This document shows, in pieces, positions 23,032-32,535 of a stretch of 64,000 nucleotides of DNA (its first letter is position 1; each line of letters opens with the position of its first letter). Below the pieces are notes generated by a model. That model saw nothing but the letters and a program-made list of their open reading frames with translations, had not been told where the DNA came from and searched no databases. A program made the position numbers and the translations under genes. Source of the DNA: Neurospora intermedia (Eukaryota; Ascomycota; Sordariomycetes; Sordariales; Sordariaceae); NCBI GenBank assembly GCA_037102815.1, contig BTPP01000008.1, forward strand, positions 2,108,001 to 2,172,000, written 5' to 3'.

Positions 23032-25965
23032 CAATGGTTTCATGGACAGGTGAAAATGCAAACTGATTTGGAGGTTTTGCAAAGGAACTACAGGGCTGTG
23101 CTGGCAGCTTTACGACAGACGGGGGTAGATGTGGCGGGGCAGGAGTGGGAGAAGGAAAACGATAAAGGGGCAGTTGAGCAGCGTACCGAAGACCAGCAGT
23201 TCACAGAATGGGTTGAAAGACTCGGTGGTAGTTTACCAGCGAAGGTGATTGAGGGCGATGTTCATGTGATAGACCTGGATCCCAAGAAAGCAGAGCTTTC
23301 GTTACAGGGACAGGTGGATCTGGAAAATTACATGATGGTATTGAAAAAAGAATACGAAGCTACGACGGCATATTTACGAATGATGGGGGTAGATGTGACG
23401 ACGCAGGAGGTGAAGAATGAAGACAAGGAGGAGGTGAAGAATGAAGACAAGGAGGAGGTGAAGAATGAAGACGAGGAGGAGGACGGAGAGAAGAGCAAAA
23501 AGAAGAGAAGGTCTAAAAGGAAGTCCAAAAAGAAGAAAAAGACGACCGGCAAGGATGCGCAGGAGTATCTAGACGATGAGCAGATTAGAGATCTTGAGGA
23601 TGGACAAGATGACAAGAAGGATGAACAGGACGATGACAACGAAAAGGATGAACGAGACGACGCCGACGAGAAGGATGAAGACGGACAGGCGAACGTGGAT
23701 GAAAAGGATAAGGATGAGATAGATTCAGAGAAAAACAGCGACGAGTATAACACGGCCGCCGAAGAACAATCGCCGCAGCCAAAGAGGAGTAAGATTAATA
23801 ACGCCAAGAGGAAGAGGAGGAAAGAAAGAAAGCAAAAGGCAGAACAGGCGGCAAAGGCGAAGGCAGAGCGGGAAGCGTGGGAGAAAAAGAAGCAAGAGGC
23901 GAAGGAGAGAAAGGAGCAAAAAGCGAGGGAAAAGGAGGAGAGAGAGGCAAGGGAGAGAGAGGAGCGAAAGAAGAGGGAAGAGGAGGCCCAGAAAGCGGCG
24001 AAGAGAAAGGAAGCCAGAGAAAAGGAAGCTAGGGAAAAGGAAGCCAGAGAAAAAGCGGCGAGAGAAAAGGAAGAGAAAGCTATGAGGGAAAAGGCAGCCA
24101 GGGAAACAGAAGCCAGAGAAAAGGAAGCTAGGGAAAAGGAAGCCAGAGAAAAAGCGGCGAGAGAAAAGGAAGAGAAAGCTATGAGGGAAAAGGCAGCCAG
24201 GGAAACAGAAGCCAGAGAAAAAGAAGCCAGGGAAAAGGCGGCGAGAGAAAAGGAAGAGAAAGCTATGAGGGAAAAGGCAGCCAGGGAAACAGAAGCCAGA
24301 GAAAAAGAAGCCAGGGAAAAGGCGGCGAGAGAAAAAGAAGCCAGAGAGAAAGAAGCCAGAGAGAAAGCAGCCAGAGAAAAGGAAGCCAGGGAAAAAGAAG
24401 TCAGGGAAAAAGAAGCCAGAGAAAAGGAAGCCAGGGAAATTGCAGCGAGAGAAACAGAAGCCAGAGAGAAAGCAGCCAGAGAAAAGGAAGCCAGGGAAAA
24501 AGAAGTCAGGGAAAAAGAAGCCAGAGAAAAGGAAGCCAGGGAAAAAGAAGCCAGAGAGAAAGCAGCCAGAGAAAAGGAAGCCAGGGAAAAAGAAGCCAGA
24601 GAAAAGGAAGCCAGAGAAAAAGCAGCGAGAGAAAAGGAAGCCAGGGAAAAAGCAGCGAGAGAAACAGAAGCCAGAGAAAAAGCAGCGAAAAAGAAAGAAG
24701 CCAGGAAAAAGGCGGCGAAAAAGAAAGAAGCCAGGAAAAAGGCGGCAAAGGAAAGGGAAGAGAAAGCGGCGAGGGAGAGGAAAAAGCCGGACGAGGTGAT
24801 CGTAGTCGAGGAAAAGGTGAATGAGGACGACATAGAACAAGAAGACGAGGTGAAGGAAGAGGCAGACAATAACCCAATGTCGTCTCAGGCACTGATGCCG
24901 TCGCAACAACAGATGCCGGGACCGGGACCGATGATGCTAGGGCAGCAAATTCCACCTCCACCGGGACTGGAACCGAGGCCACAGCAGGGACAAATTCCGT
25001 GGGGAGGACACATGTGGCGGCAGAGACAGATACCATGGGCAAGCCAGATGCAGCAGCAGACACAGGTTCCTTGGCAGTGGCAGATGTCGCAGGTGGAACA
25101 GGTTCTTCGGCAGTGGCAGATGTCGCAGGAGACACAGGTTCCTCGGCAGATGCAGATGCCATTGCAGGGACAGAACCCTATGCCACTACAAAATCCCATG
25201 GCACACCAGAATTCCATCCCAGAACAGAATTCCATCCCAGAACAGAATTCCATCCCAGAACAGAATTCCATCCCAGACCAGAATCCCAGGCCGATGCAAC
25301 CACAGACTCCGATGCCACCGCAGAACCTGATGCCACACCAGAATCCGATGCCTCACCAAAATTCGATGCCTCACCCGAATCCCATCCCAGACCAGAATCC
25401 CTGGCCGATGCAACCACAGACTCCGATGCCACCGCAGAATCTGATGCCACACCAGAATTCCATCCCAGAACAGAATTCCATCCCAGAACAGAATCCCATC
25501 CCAGACCAGAATCCCATCCCAGACCAGAATCCCATCCCAGACCAGAATCCCTGGCCGATGCCACCACAGAATCCGATGCCTCACCACAATTCGATGCCAC
25601 AAGAGCAGATGCTGCCGCAAGAGCAAATGCCAGCGGAGCCACACGTATTCCCGCCGCCGCCCGTGCAAGACATTGTACCCAATTCGGTCGAACTCACTGC
25701 AGAACAACTAGAGATCCACGCCCGCCAATTGGTCCGCACCGGTTTCTTCTGGATGGTCCGCAACGGTTTCTTCTGGATACACTCTGCGCTCTCAGATGAT
25801 GACAACACTGCCAACTTGTCTGACCACTCGAAGCGGCAAGTCGTCGGCAGGTTCAGGGCGCTCGTCTCGCATCTCATGAACGACCTGATCGTCCCCCTCC
25901 CTCCTCCTCAACAACAACAACAACAACAAAAGCAACAACAACAACAACAACCGGAGAGAAAGTAG
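23032..25965 (+). CDS. Large low-complexity protein segment in the HDAC frame: charged coiled coil plus Pro/Gln/Asn repeats
   Basis: Open in the same frame as the two preceding segments; the first ATG is at 23056, stop UAG 25963-25965, about 970 residues. Order of parts: a module with GQVKMQTDLEVLQRNY that recurs about 85 residues on as GQVDLENYMMVLKKEY (both followed by GVDV), an acidic/Lys-rich stretch, a coiled-coil-like Arg/Glu/Lys/Ala repeat (24010-24765), and a Met/Gln/Pro region. Then come N-S-I-P-E-Q and D-Q-N-P-I-P repeats (25195-25560), a short folded-looking piece (VELTAEQLEIHARQLVRTGFF, 25687-25750) and a poly-Gln end. The GQV module includes codons just upstream of the ATG, so the true coding region probably begins before it. 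Function unknown. The repeats are likely to vary in copy number between strains. Confidence 0.55.
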   Translation, partial: QWFHGQVKMQTDLEVLQRNYRAVLAALRQTGVDVAGQEWEKENDKGAVEQRTEDQQFTEWVERLGGSLPAKVIEGDVHVIDLDPKKAELSLQGQVDLENYMMVLKKEYEATTAYLRMMGVDVTTQEVKNEDKEEVKNEDKEEVKNEDEEEDGEKSKKKRRSKRKSKKKKKTTGKDAQEYLDDEQIRDLEDGQDDKKDEQDDDNEKDERDDADEKDEDGQANVDEKDKDEIDSEKNSDEYNTAAEEQSPQPKRSKINNAKRKRRKERKQKAEQAAKAKAEREAWEKKKQEAKERKEQKAREKEEREAREREERKKREEEAQKAAKRKEAREKEAREKEAREKAAREKEEKAMREKAARETEAREKEAREKEAREKAAREKEEKAMREKAARETEAREKEAREKAAREKEEKAMREKAARETEAREKEAREKAAREKEAREKEAREKAAREKEAREKEVREKEAREKEAREIAARETEAREKAAREKEAREKEVREKEAREKEAREKEAREKAAREKEAREKEAREKEAREKAAREKEAREKAARETEAREKAAKKKEARKKAAKKKEARKKAAKEREEKAARERKKPDEVIVVEEKVNEDDIEQEDEVKEEADNNPMSSQALMPSQQQMPGPGPMMLGQQIPPPPGLEPRPQQGQIPWGGHMWRQRQIPWASQMQQQTQVPWQWQMSQVEQVLRQWQMSQETQVPRQMQMPLQGQNPMPLQNPMAHQNSIPEQNSIPEQNSIPEQNSIPDQNPRPMQPQTPMPPQNLMPHQNPMPHQNSMPHPNPIPDQNPWPMQPQTPMPPQNLMPHQNSIPEQNSIPEQNPIPDQNPIPDQNPIPDQNPWPMPPQNPMPHHNSMPQEQMLPQEQMPAEPHVFPPPPVQDIVPNSVELTAEQLEIHARQLVRTGFFWMVRNGFFWIHSALSDDDNTANLSDHSKRQVVGRFRALVSHLMNDLIVPLPPPQQQQQQQKQQQQQQPERK
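24010..24765 (+). repeat. Degenerate 12- to 18-nt coding repeat (EKEARxKAAR units)
   Basis: About 250 codons made almost only of Arg, Glu, Lys and Ala in units such as EKEAREKAAREK, with larger duplicated blocks containing EEKAMREKAARETEA at 24068-24130, 24158-24220 and 24245-24300. Predicted to be a single long charged helix. The repeat also keeps the opposite strand open for more than 500 codons, which should not be read as an antisense gene. Confidence 0.85.
25195..25560 (+). repeat. 15-nt coding repeat, NSIPEQ / NPIPDQ units
   Basis: Runs of a 15-nt unit giving N-S-I-P-E-Q or N-P-I-P-D-Q, embedded in a longer duplicated block (RPMQPQTPMPPQN and WPMQPQTPMPPQN). Copy number changes would keep the frame. 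Confidence 0.8.
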
Positions 25966-26193
25966 CACTTGCCTCAGGTTCTCAAGGAGGAGGCTCGTCG
26001 TGGACCGTGGAGGAGCAAGTCCTTTCCTTCTTACTTTGTGGACAGGGACTGGAACGTTACTTGGCCAGATGGAGATACGCTCCAGACTCAAGAGACCCAA
26101 CGGACGCAGCAAGGGGAAGAAGAAGAACGTCCGACTGTACGGTTTTACCGACCTGTGGCTAAGGAGGATAATGATAAGATGGACCGCTCGTGA
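25966..26193 (+). CDS. Last open segment in the HDAC frame, ends UGA
   Basis: Directly after the UAG at 25963-25965 the same frame is open for 75 codons to TGA 26191-26193. The translation is protein-like (PQVLKEEARRGPWRSKSF, then DRDWNVTWPDGD and an E-rich part), unlike a UTR. It has no ATG at its start. An 87-nt in-frame segment 25891-25977 bounded by GT and CTCAG could be an intron joining MNDLI to VLKEEA, but the donor GTCCCC is poor. It probably is the true C-terminal end of the preceding large segment. Confidence 0.4.
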   Translation, partial: HLPQVLKEEARRGPWRSKSFPSYFVDRDWNVTWPDGDTLQTQETQRTQQGEEEERPTVRFYRPVAKEDNDKMDRS

Positions 26194-26710
26194 TGAGACG
26201 GGAATTGGGAGTGGTTTTTTTCGTGTTTTAGGATTTATATAGTATTTGTTTGCAATGAACTTTGGAAGCGTAGTAAACACAGGTGATCCTTCACCAGCGG
26301 TTATAGGTTTCGTCATGGAGGTTTCCTTGGGATCGTATCACCAGGTTAGGTTAGGTTAGGTTAGGTTAGGTACCTCTAGTAAACGACAGTTGAATAAATG
26401 ATCAGCTTAATACTACCTAATTATGTCATGGAATAAAAGTATGAACGAAGTCTCTGTCTACGTGGAATCACAAACGAAGTAAATGCGTGACTTGTGTCAT
26501 GTGAAAGGGAACAACAAGGGAACAACAACAATAATAACACAAGGTACTAACGTAGGGATTATATTCTCCAAGATGATGATGATGATGATATGAGCTCGCT
26601 TCTTTGCTTGCTTGCTTGCTTGCTTACTTGCTTACCTGCTTGCTTACCTACCTACTTAGGTACTATCGAGATGCTTAAGATGCTATTGATGCTACTACTC
26701 AAAACGGTGA

Positions 26711-26744
<34 letters not shown>

Positions 26745-27964
26745 ATTACTAGTGCCAAAGTTTCGATGTTTACATTCTTTGAGTCGTTCATCCATCCATT
26801 CAGTCTTTGGTTTTTATTTTTCTGGCCCCCCTTTTTTTGCTTTGCTAGCTAGGTTCCAGTAACACCGACAACGAACACTTTGAGCAAACACAAACACCCC
26901 AACACTCCAATAACAGAACAGTTCAGCAACGGTTTTTTGGCAACAGTTTGGAAAAATTATTTGGTAACAGTTTCGGAAACTAATAGTTTGGCAACGAACA
27001 CCTTAAAATCACTTCAGTACCTAATAATGCTTTGGCAACAACAGTTTAGAGAAACAAACAGTTCAGAACACAGTTCAGCAACAATACCTAGGTTCAGCAC
27101 CAGTTAGTTCAAGAACACTTGAGCAATAAATACTTCGGAAACACTTTATATATATAAACTTTAGCAACACTACCTTACCTAGAGTAGTACTTTACCAATG
27201 CTTTGGAAACCCCTTTGGAAACCCTTTGGAAACCTTTCAGCAACCACCTTCAGTAATACTTTGGCAATACTATAGCAATACTTTACTAATGCTTCAACAA
27301 CACTTTACTAATACTTTGACAACACTTCACCAACACTTCAGCATCGCCACTTAAACACCGATCAAGCAACCTCCCCATCCCCCCATAGTTAGTTTCGATT
27401 ATCAATCTTTCCTCTCAGGATGAACTGTTCATAAAGTATACCATAAACAAATGCCATGAATGCTATGTAGCCACCAAACTCCCAGAGAAAAGGGGAAAAA
27501 AGAAGAAAAAAGGCATAAAACTCCGATTTCCCAAGCGCCCGGCTGGCTGGCTGGCTGTGTATCTGATATCATATCATGCAAAAAAAAACCAAGTAAGCCG
27601 TAACACGTATCCGGGCATGCATATTCCCATTCCCATTTCCATCCATCATTCCCTGAGGTACTCTTCCATTTTCTTCGGATCCACCTTTTTTCTGCGGGCC
27701 GTTGTTCGTTCGTTCGTTCGCTCGTTCGTTCCTTGTGAACATACCATTTGCGGTATGATAGTGCCTTCATTTCGTCCTCATCCTTCTTTTCTTGTCTCTT
27801 GTCCTTTGTCTTTCTCGACGATTGTCGGGTTGACTTGACTCTTCATCAATTCATTCCTTCATTCAACGATGTCGGGCATCTTCTCTGCATTTCTTTATCC
27901 CTTCCTGTTTCTTCCTTTGGGGTATACGACGAGAGCAGTTCAGTCCACTTCAGTCCACTTCACT
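26194..27964. other. Intergenic region rich in repeats
   Basis: About 1.8 kb. It holds five GGTTA units (26344-26370), CTTG/CTTAC short repeats (26600-26660), CTG repeats (26711-26740), and a long field of degenerate ACTTTGGCAACA-like units (about 26872-27345). The last 500 nt are presumably the 3' UTR of the MFS gene. No protein-coding candidate was found. Confidence 0.6.
26872..27345. repeat. Field of degenerate ~14-nt repeats, consensus near ACTTTGGCAACA
   Basis: Across about 470 nt the motif (C/A)A-C/T-A-C/G-TTT-(G/A)-GCAA-(C/T)-A recurs some 25-30 times with variable spacing. Typical copies are 'cagtttggcaacg', 'gctttggcaacaa', 'actttggcaatac' and 'acttcagcaacaat'. It is not open in any frame, not AT-rich satellite, and not seen elsewhere in the window. 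Confidence 0.65.
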
Positions 27965-29857
27965 TCAATTCGCACTCCACTCCCTCGTGCTCGTCGTACT
28001 CGTACCCGTACCCGTACCCATCCCATTCCCCGCATAAGCAAACGCCCCCCTCGCCTCCTCCTCCAACAACTTCCTCTTGATCCCCCTCGACTGCACCCCC
28101 ACAAACATGACCATCACCACCCCAATCAGCAGTCCCGCAGCCATCAGCCCGACATTGACAGGGACCGGATCCCCATTGAAAGTCTCATGCAACAGGTAAT
28201 CCAGACCGGACTGACTGAAATTGAACAGACCCGCAAGACAAATAATGGTCCCGTATACTTTGCCAAACGTCCTGAACCCAAAGACCTTGGCGCTGTAGTC
28301 GGATACGGCAGTATAATAAAAGGGACGGTACAGGACAAACAAGCAGACGTTGGCGTAAGCGGCGAGTAGCGAGTGGGGGATGATTCCTAGGATGCCGATG
28401 GTGGTGGCAGTTGCGACGAGGGTGATCAAGACGGTCAGGGTGGAGGTGCGGTCGAGGATGGCGCCGATGAAGGGGATGGATAAGATGCCGCCGAGAGGGA
28501 GGGCGAGGTCGAAAAAGTCGTTGACGCGCTCGGCGAGGGCAGCGGAGGAGAGGAGGTAGGTGTATTGTACGCGGATGGTGGCGACGAAGTAGTTGATGCG
28601 GGTCATTTGGACGACTTTGTGACTTGGTTAGTAGGGAAACTAGATGAGATGAAAGGGGGGGAAAACAAAAACGTACCGGTGAATAAGCAAATAAGGATAA
28701 ACCAAGGTGACTTGATCTGCTCCCAGGCGGTATAAGCATGCATGACACCCCAAACACCCGAGATCTCGTTCTTGCGCTCTTCCTTCCTGGCCTGCTTGTC
28801 CGCCTTGGTGGTCCCGAGCAACTCCTGGATACCCGAGACCACCTCGGCGCGGTGCTGTCTCTCCTCTTCGTGAAGCAAGGCGGTCTCCTCATCGATCTGG
28901 TCGTCGTAGGCTTCCATGTCCGCGGGTATGGGCTCCTCGATTTCCTCCACTAGTTCACCGACGGTCTTGTAGGATTGTGCCGGCATCAGGACGAGTTGAA
29001 TGACGGCGATGGCGGCGGGGACGACCAGGTAGGCGAGGAAGAAACTTTGGTGGCCAAAGGTTTCGTTGGTGTGTTCGTAGATGATGCGGTATACTAGGAA
29101 CAGAGCGCTGGAAGCGTCAAAGGCGCCCGTCAAGAGGGCGAGAATCAGGCCCGAGTTCTTGGGGAAGGCATTGGATAGCTGGAAGGACGAGATATAGGTG
29201 AAGGGTCCGCCGAGGGCCAGGAAGAGGTATCCGAAGAGCAGGCCGTCAAAGGGTAGTTGGTTCTCGAAGGACATGCATAGGGCACCGATGGCGAGGCACA
29301 AGGATCCCAGCAGGCCGCAGACACGGGGACCATATCGATCGAGGATGGCGCCGATGGGAAGGGCAGCAACGTTGGTGGCGACGGCAGCCGCGGTGAACAT
29401 GAAGTTTAGGTGGATCTCAACGCATGTGTCCTCGCCGATGGCGTCCTCATCGTTGGGGTCGACGCGGCAGACGTCTCGGTAGGCACCCTCTCGTTTTAGG
29501 ACGGGCTTGATGGCGGCATAGCCAAAGACGATGCCGGCGGCAAAGAGGCAGTATATGACGGCGACTACGACTTGGACTATATGGAGAAGAAGAAGAGACA
29601 TATATATGGTCAGTATAGTATCACATGGGTGGATACACTGTTGGGGGTTAAAGATGACGTACGCGTTCTCTTCCACCTGGGGACTTCAAAGGCACCTACG
29701 GCCTGGATCTGTTCCAAAGCTGGAGGATCCCATGATGACGGGAGAGGGTTGAAGCTGATCTTGCGGGCTCGAGTCGAGGCATCCGAGCTTCGCCTAGATC
29801 GATTCTCTGTGAGGAGGGAGCAAAGGTCTCCAACGAGGAGACACGGTTTAGAGACAT
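27965..29857 (-). CDS. Major facilitator superfamily transporter, FMP42/SLC43-like; 5' exon frame problematic
   Basis: Minus-strand gene with exons 27965-28614, 28677-29576 and a 5' exon ending at 29663. Introns are 28615-28676 (62 nt, GTACGT donor, CTAAC branch) and 29577-29662 (86 nt, GTACGT donor, CTGAC branch). The joined protein reads ...EVPRWKRT-LQVVVAVIYCLFAAG..., then GYAAIKPVL, GAILDRYGPRV, a charged central loop of about 100 residues, a second TM half (FFDLALPLGGILSIPFIGAI) and a Gly/Thr/Ser tail. That is about 12 membrane helices split 6+6, as in MFS proteins, and resembles the fungal FMP42/SLC43 group of putative amino-acid carriers. The only nearby ATG (29857) starts MSLNRVSSLETF but reaches a stop; the frame needed for EVPRWKRT is shifted by one nucleotide. 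So the start is unresolved (frameshift, unseen exon or sequence error). Confidence 0.75.
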
Positions 29858-32535
29858 GACGAAGACGGTAGAAGGGAACAGAGGAAGAGAGACTGTGGAG
29901 CTGGAGGGCTCGAGGGTCTCACGGTTCCCTTGTACACGACCACGATGAAGCAAGAGAGGAAGAGGATGAGTGGTGAAAAGACGAGGGTAACCCAGAAGTT
30001 GGGGAGGGGAAGATGATGTTTTCTTTTTGAAAACTTAAGGCCGGCACCGGCCTAGCTCGGCGTTGATCGCGGCCGAATAGGACAAGAAGTGACGTCGTTG
30101 AGGTTGCAGGATGTCCGCGGGTGGAAGATAGGGCAGACAGAAAAGGAAGCTATTTCCTACCTACCTTATCTTGAGAAATATAGACGAGTCAAGATGTGGG
30201 AGATATGATGGAATTCAAGCAGAGCAAAAGTAGCAACGAAACAGGAAACTAGATGATGTTCAACAGGGTGGCTGTGGTTGAGAGAATCAAGATCCTTTGA
30301 CACATAAGTACTCGCATACCGACTACAATGGAACTCGACCTTGCCGTCCTTTTTCGGTCACTTGACGTCTCTCTAGCTCTCACCATCTACCAACCAGCAG
30401 CCTCTCTTCTCACGAACCAAACAAAAGACTGTAAAGTGAAAGTCAATTGACAAATCCCTTTTTGTGGAGGACAGGAATCTGGGGTTTGTACATGTGTACT
30501 CCCCGATCGTTGGTATTTTGAATAAGCAGTGTAAATCTCTGTTCGGGAGGAATTGAAGTCATGCAGCATAATGCCCTCGACTAGACATATTGTTGGACGT
30601 ACGTCAGGTGATTACTCGAATCCAGTGTAGCGTCCAACAACCCCGCTGCGAAATCCAGGCCGTGGCCATGCCTGCCGTCTGGGCGTCCATGCCATTCGAA
30701 CCACCATTGCACATGCACCGCAACTCACCACTGCAGAAACTTGATCCAAGGAGGAGAATATGGAAACCTGCTCGCTTGGTTTTGACCACTCATACATAAG
30801 TTCTGTCGACTCAGGATAAACTGATGTAGGTGAAGAATTTGACAGCGGAAGAATGGGCAGCTTTGAGAGTCAAGAACGGCCGCGATAGGAATTGATGAAT
30901 ATCACGATTCTGAATTCAATGTTTTGGTGTTCTTTGTCCTTGTGAAGCCTGGACTTGGACTTGGCCAGACACTGCAGACGGGGAACGGGAACCAAGTTGC
31001 GGCTGCAGTGATGGCGCAAGCAAAATGGAAACTCGGTGGAACCAGAGTGGGACTTCCCGGCCGGCCCCGCTCCCCCCGGTTGGCCGAGCCGAGTTCATGT
31101 TTTGGGACACAGCATCACCTTGGTAAAGGGAAGGTGGTGAGACAGCATACATAGCAGGTTGCCTGTCTTAAACATTGCAAATTGACAAGTTGACTTTTTG
31201 AAGGGTACTTCAGAGTGTATCTTTACCGAATGCCAGATGGAAATTGACAAGTGATTTGAGGAGCATCATCTTGGGGCTTCAGCTCAAGTGGAAGCAACTG
31301 TAGCACTCATCACAGTCGTCACATGCACCGGCATCCAATGTGAACCTAACCCAGTACAAACATCATGTACATACAACTTGTTCTCTTTCAAAAACAATGA
31401 AACTCCAGATTAGGTGTTCCTTGTTGGAACTGAGAAGAGAGTGAAGAGAGTACCTACAATATAACAACTCCCCTACCCCTGGCCCATTGTTTAGGCGCTT
31501 TGACCAGGACAGCCCGGGTTGCCCCGCCATCTAATCAGTGATCAATAACAAACTGCGGGGGGACTTCTTCATCCACAGCTCATCTCCCCCAGGACACCAC
31601 AAGACGCGTGTTGTTCTTCCATCAACTCAAAGACAGATGGGTCTCACGAGATTGCATCATGGGTTCACCAGCAAATAGTCGGAGTCCTCTGACGCCTGTG
31701 ACAGAAACCTCTTTGACGAGGCCTCAGCATGAAGAGCCGGAGAGGATCCTGACAGGGTGAGCTTGGGTGGGCGCTTGCAACTGCTCTCGTCCAATCAAGC
31801 CCCCATCTCCAGACTCATAAGCGCTGCCATGGGAGGCCATCCGAGGCCAATCACGGCTTGTCTTGTTGCCCCCAATGGGATGCCCAACTCCCTCGTCAAG
31901 CACTTTACACACGACAGTGACGGACCCAGCGAGCCCGACTGCCGCCCACGCCGCCCTCGACCAACTGGGTTGAAGCCTGACTTTCCCTTGGTCTAGTCTA
32001 GGTGACCCTTTGCCCCTGGTCTGTTTCTCCATCAAGCAGAGCAAGTGCCTGGCGCCGCCCATGTGCCAGTCACCTAGTGTAGTGTGGCCTGCACATATGG
32101 CCGCATATTGATCACCTTGTTCCCGGTCTGGCCCTTCTTTTTTTTCTGATACACGACGCTTTTGTTTCAAAAAAGTCCATCTTCAAAGTCACTTTTTGTC
32201 CTGGTTTGGCTTGCTTCAGTTGGAAAAGCGACTCGGTTGTGACAGGTTGAGCGCAAAGAGGTTGTCGTTGTTACTGTGTTGATCTTCTTCTTCTGTCTCA
32301 GTTTTCTTTTTACGATCATCACCCATCCTCAACACCAAGGAGGGGTAATCACGAACCCCTTCGAGAACCCCAAACGAATATCCGAAAACAATCCACGCTC
32401 GATCAAGAGTGACAAGAGACCGTTTGTCTACCCGAATCCTTCGACACTCTCCGAAACAACGCCAGTCCGTTGTTGCGCATAGCCGCTCTCCCAAAAATAA
32501 CCACCACTCCTTGCCAGATATATCCATCCGCCATC
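29858..32535. other. Intergenic region between divergent MFS and WW-PhoD genes
   Basis: About 2.7 kb holding the two promoters. No gene recognised. A short minus-strand stretch near 31083-31140 translates to a sequence resembling a piece of the WW-PhoD protein. A TC-rich stretch precedes the WW-PhoD start (about 32275-32330). Confidence 0.5.

Noticed and set aside
23328-24909. Antisense frames of 513 and 394 codons opposite the charged coiled-coil repeat
   Set aside because: They follow from the short-period repeat itself (Phe/Ser/Leu/Ala echo of Glu/Lys/Arg/Ala).
26344-26370. Five GGTTA units resembling an interstitial telomere repeat
   Set aside because: Fungal telomeres of this group use TTAGGG; the unit here is 5 nt and lies among other short tandem repeats.
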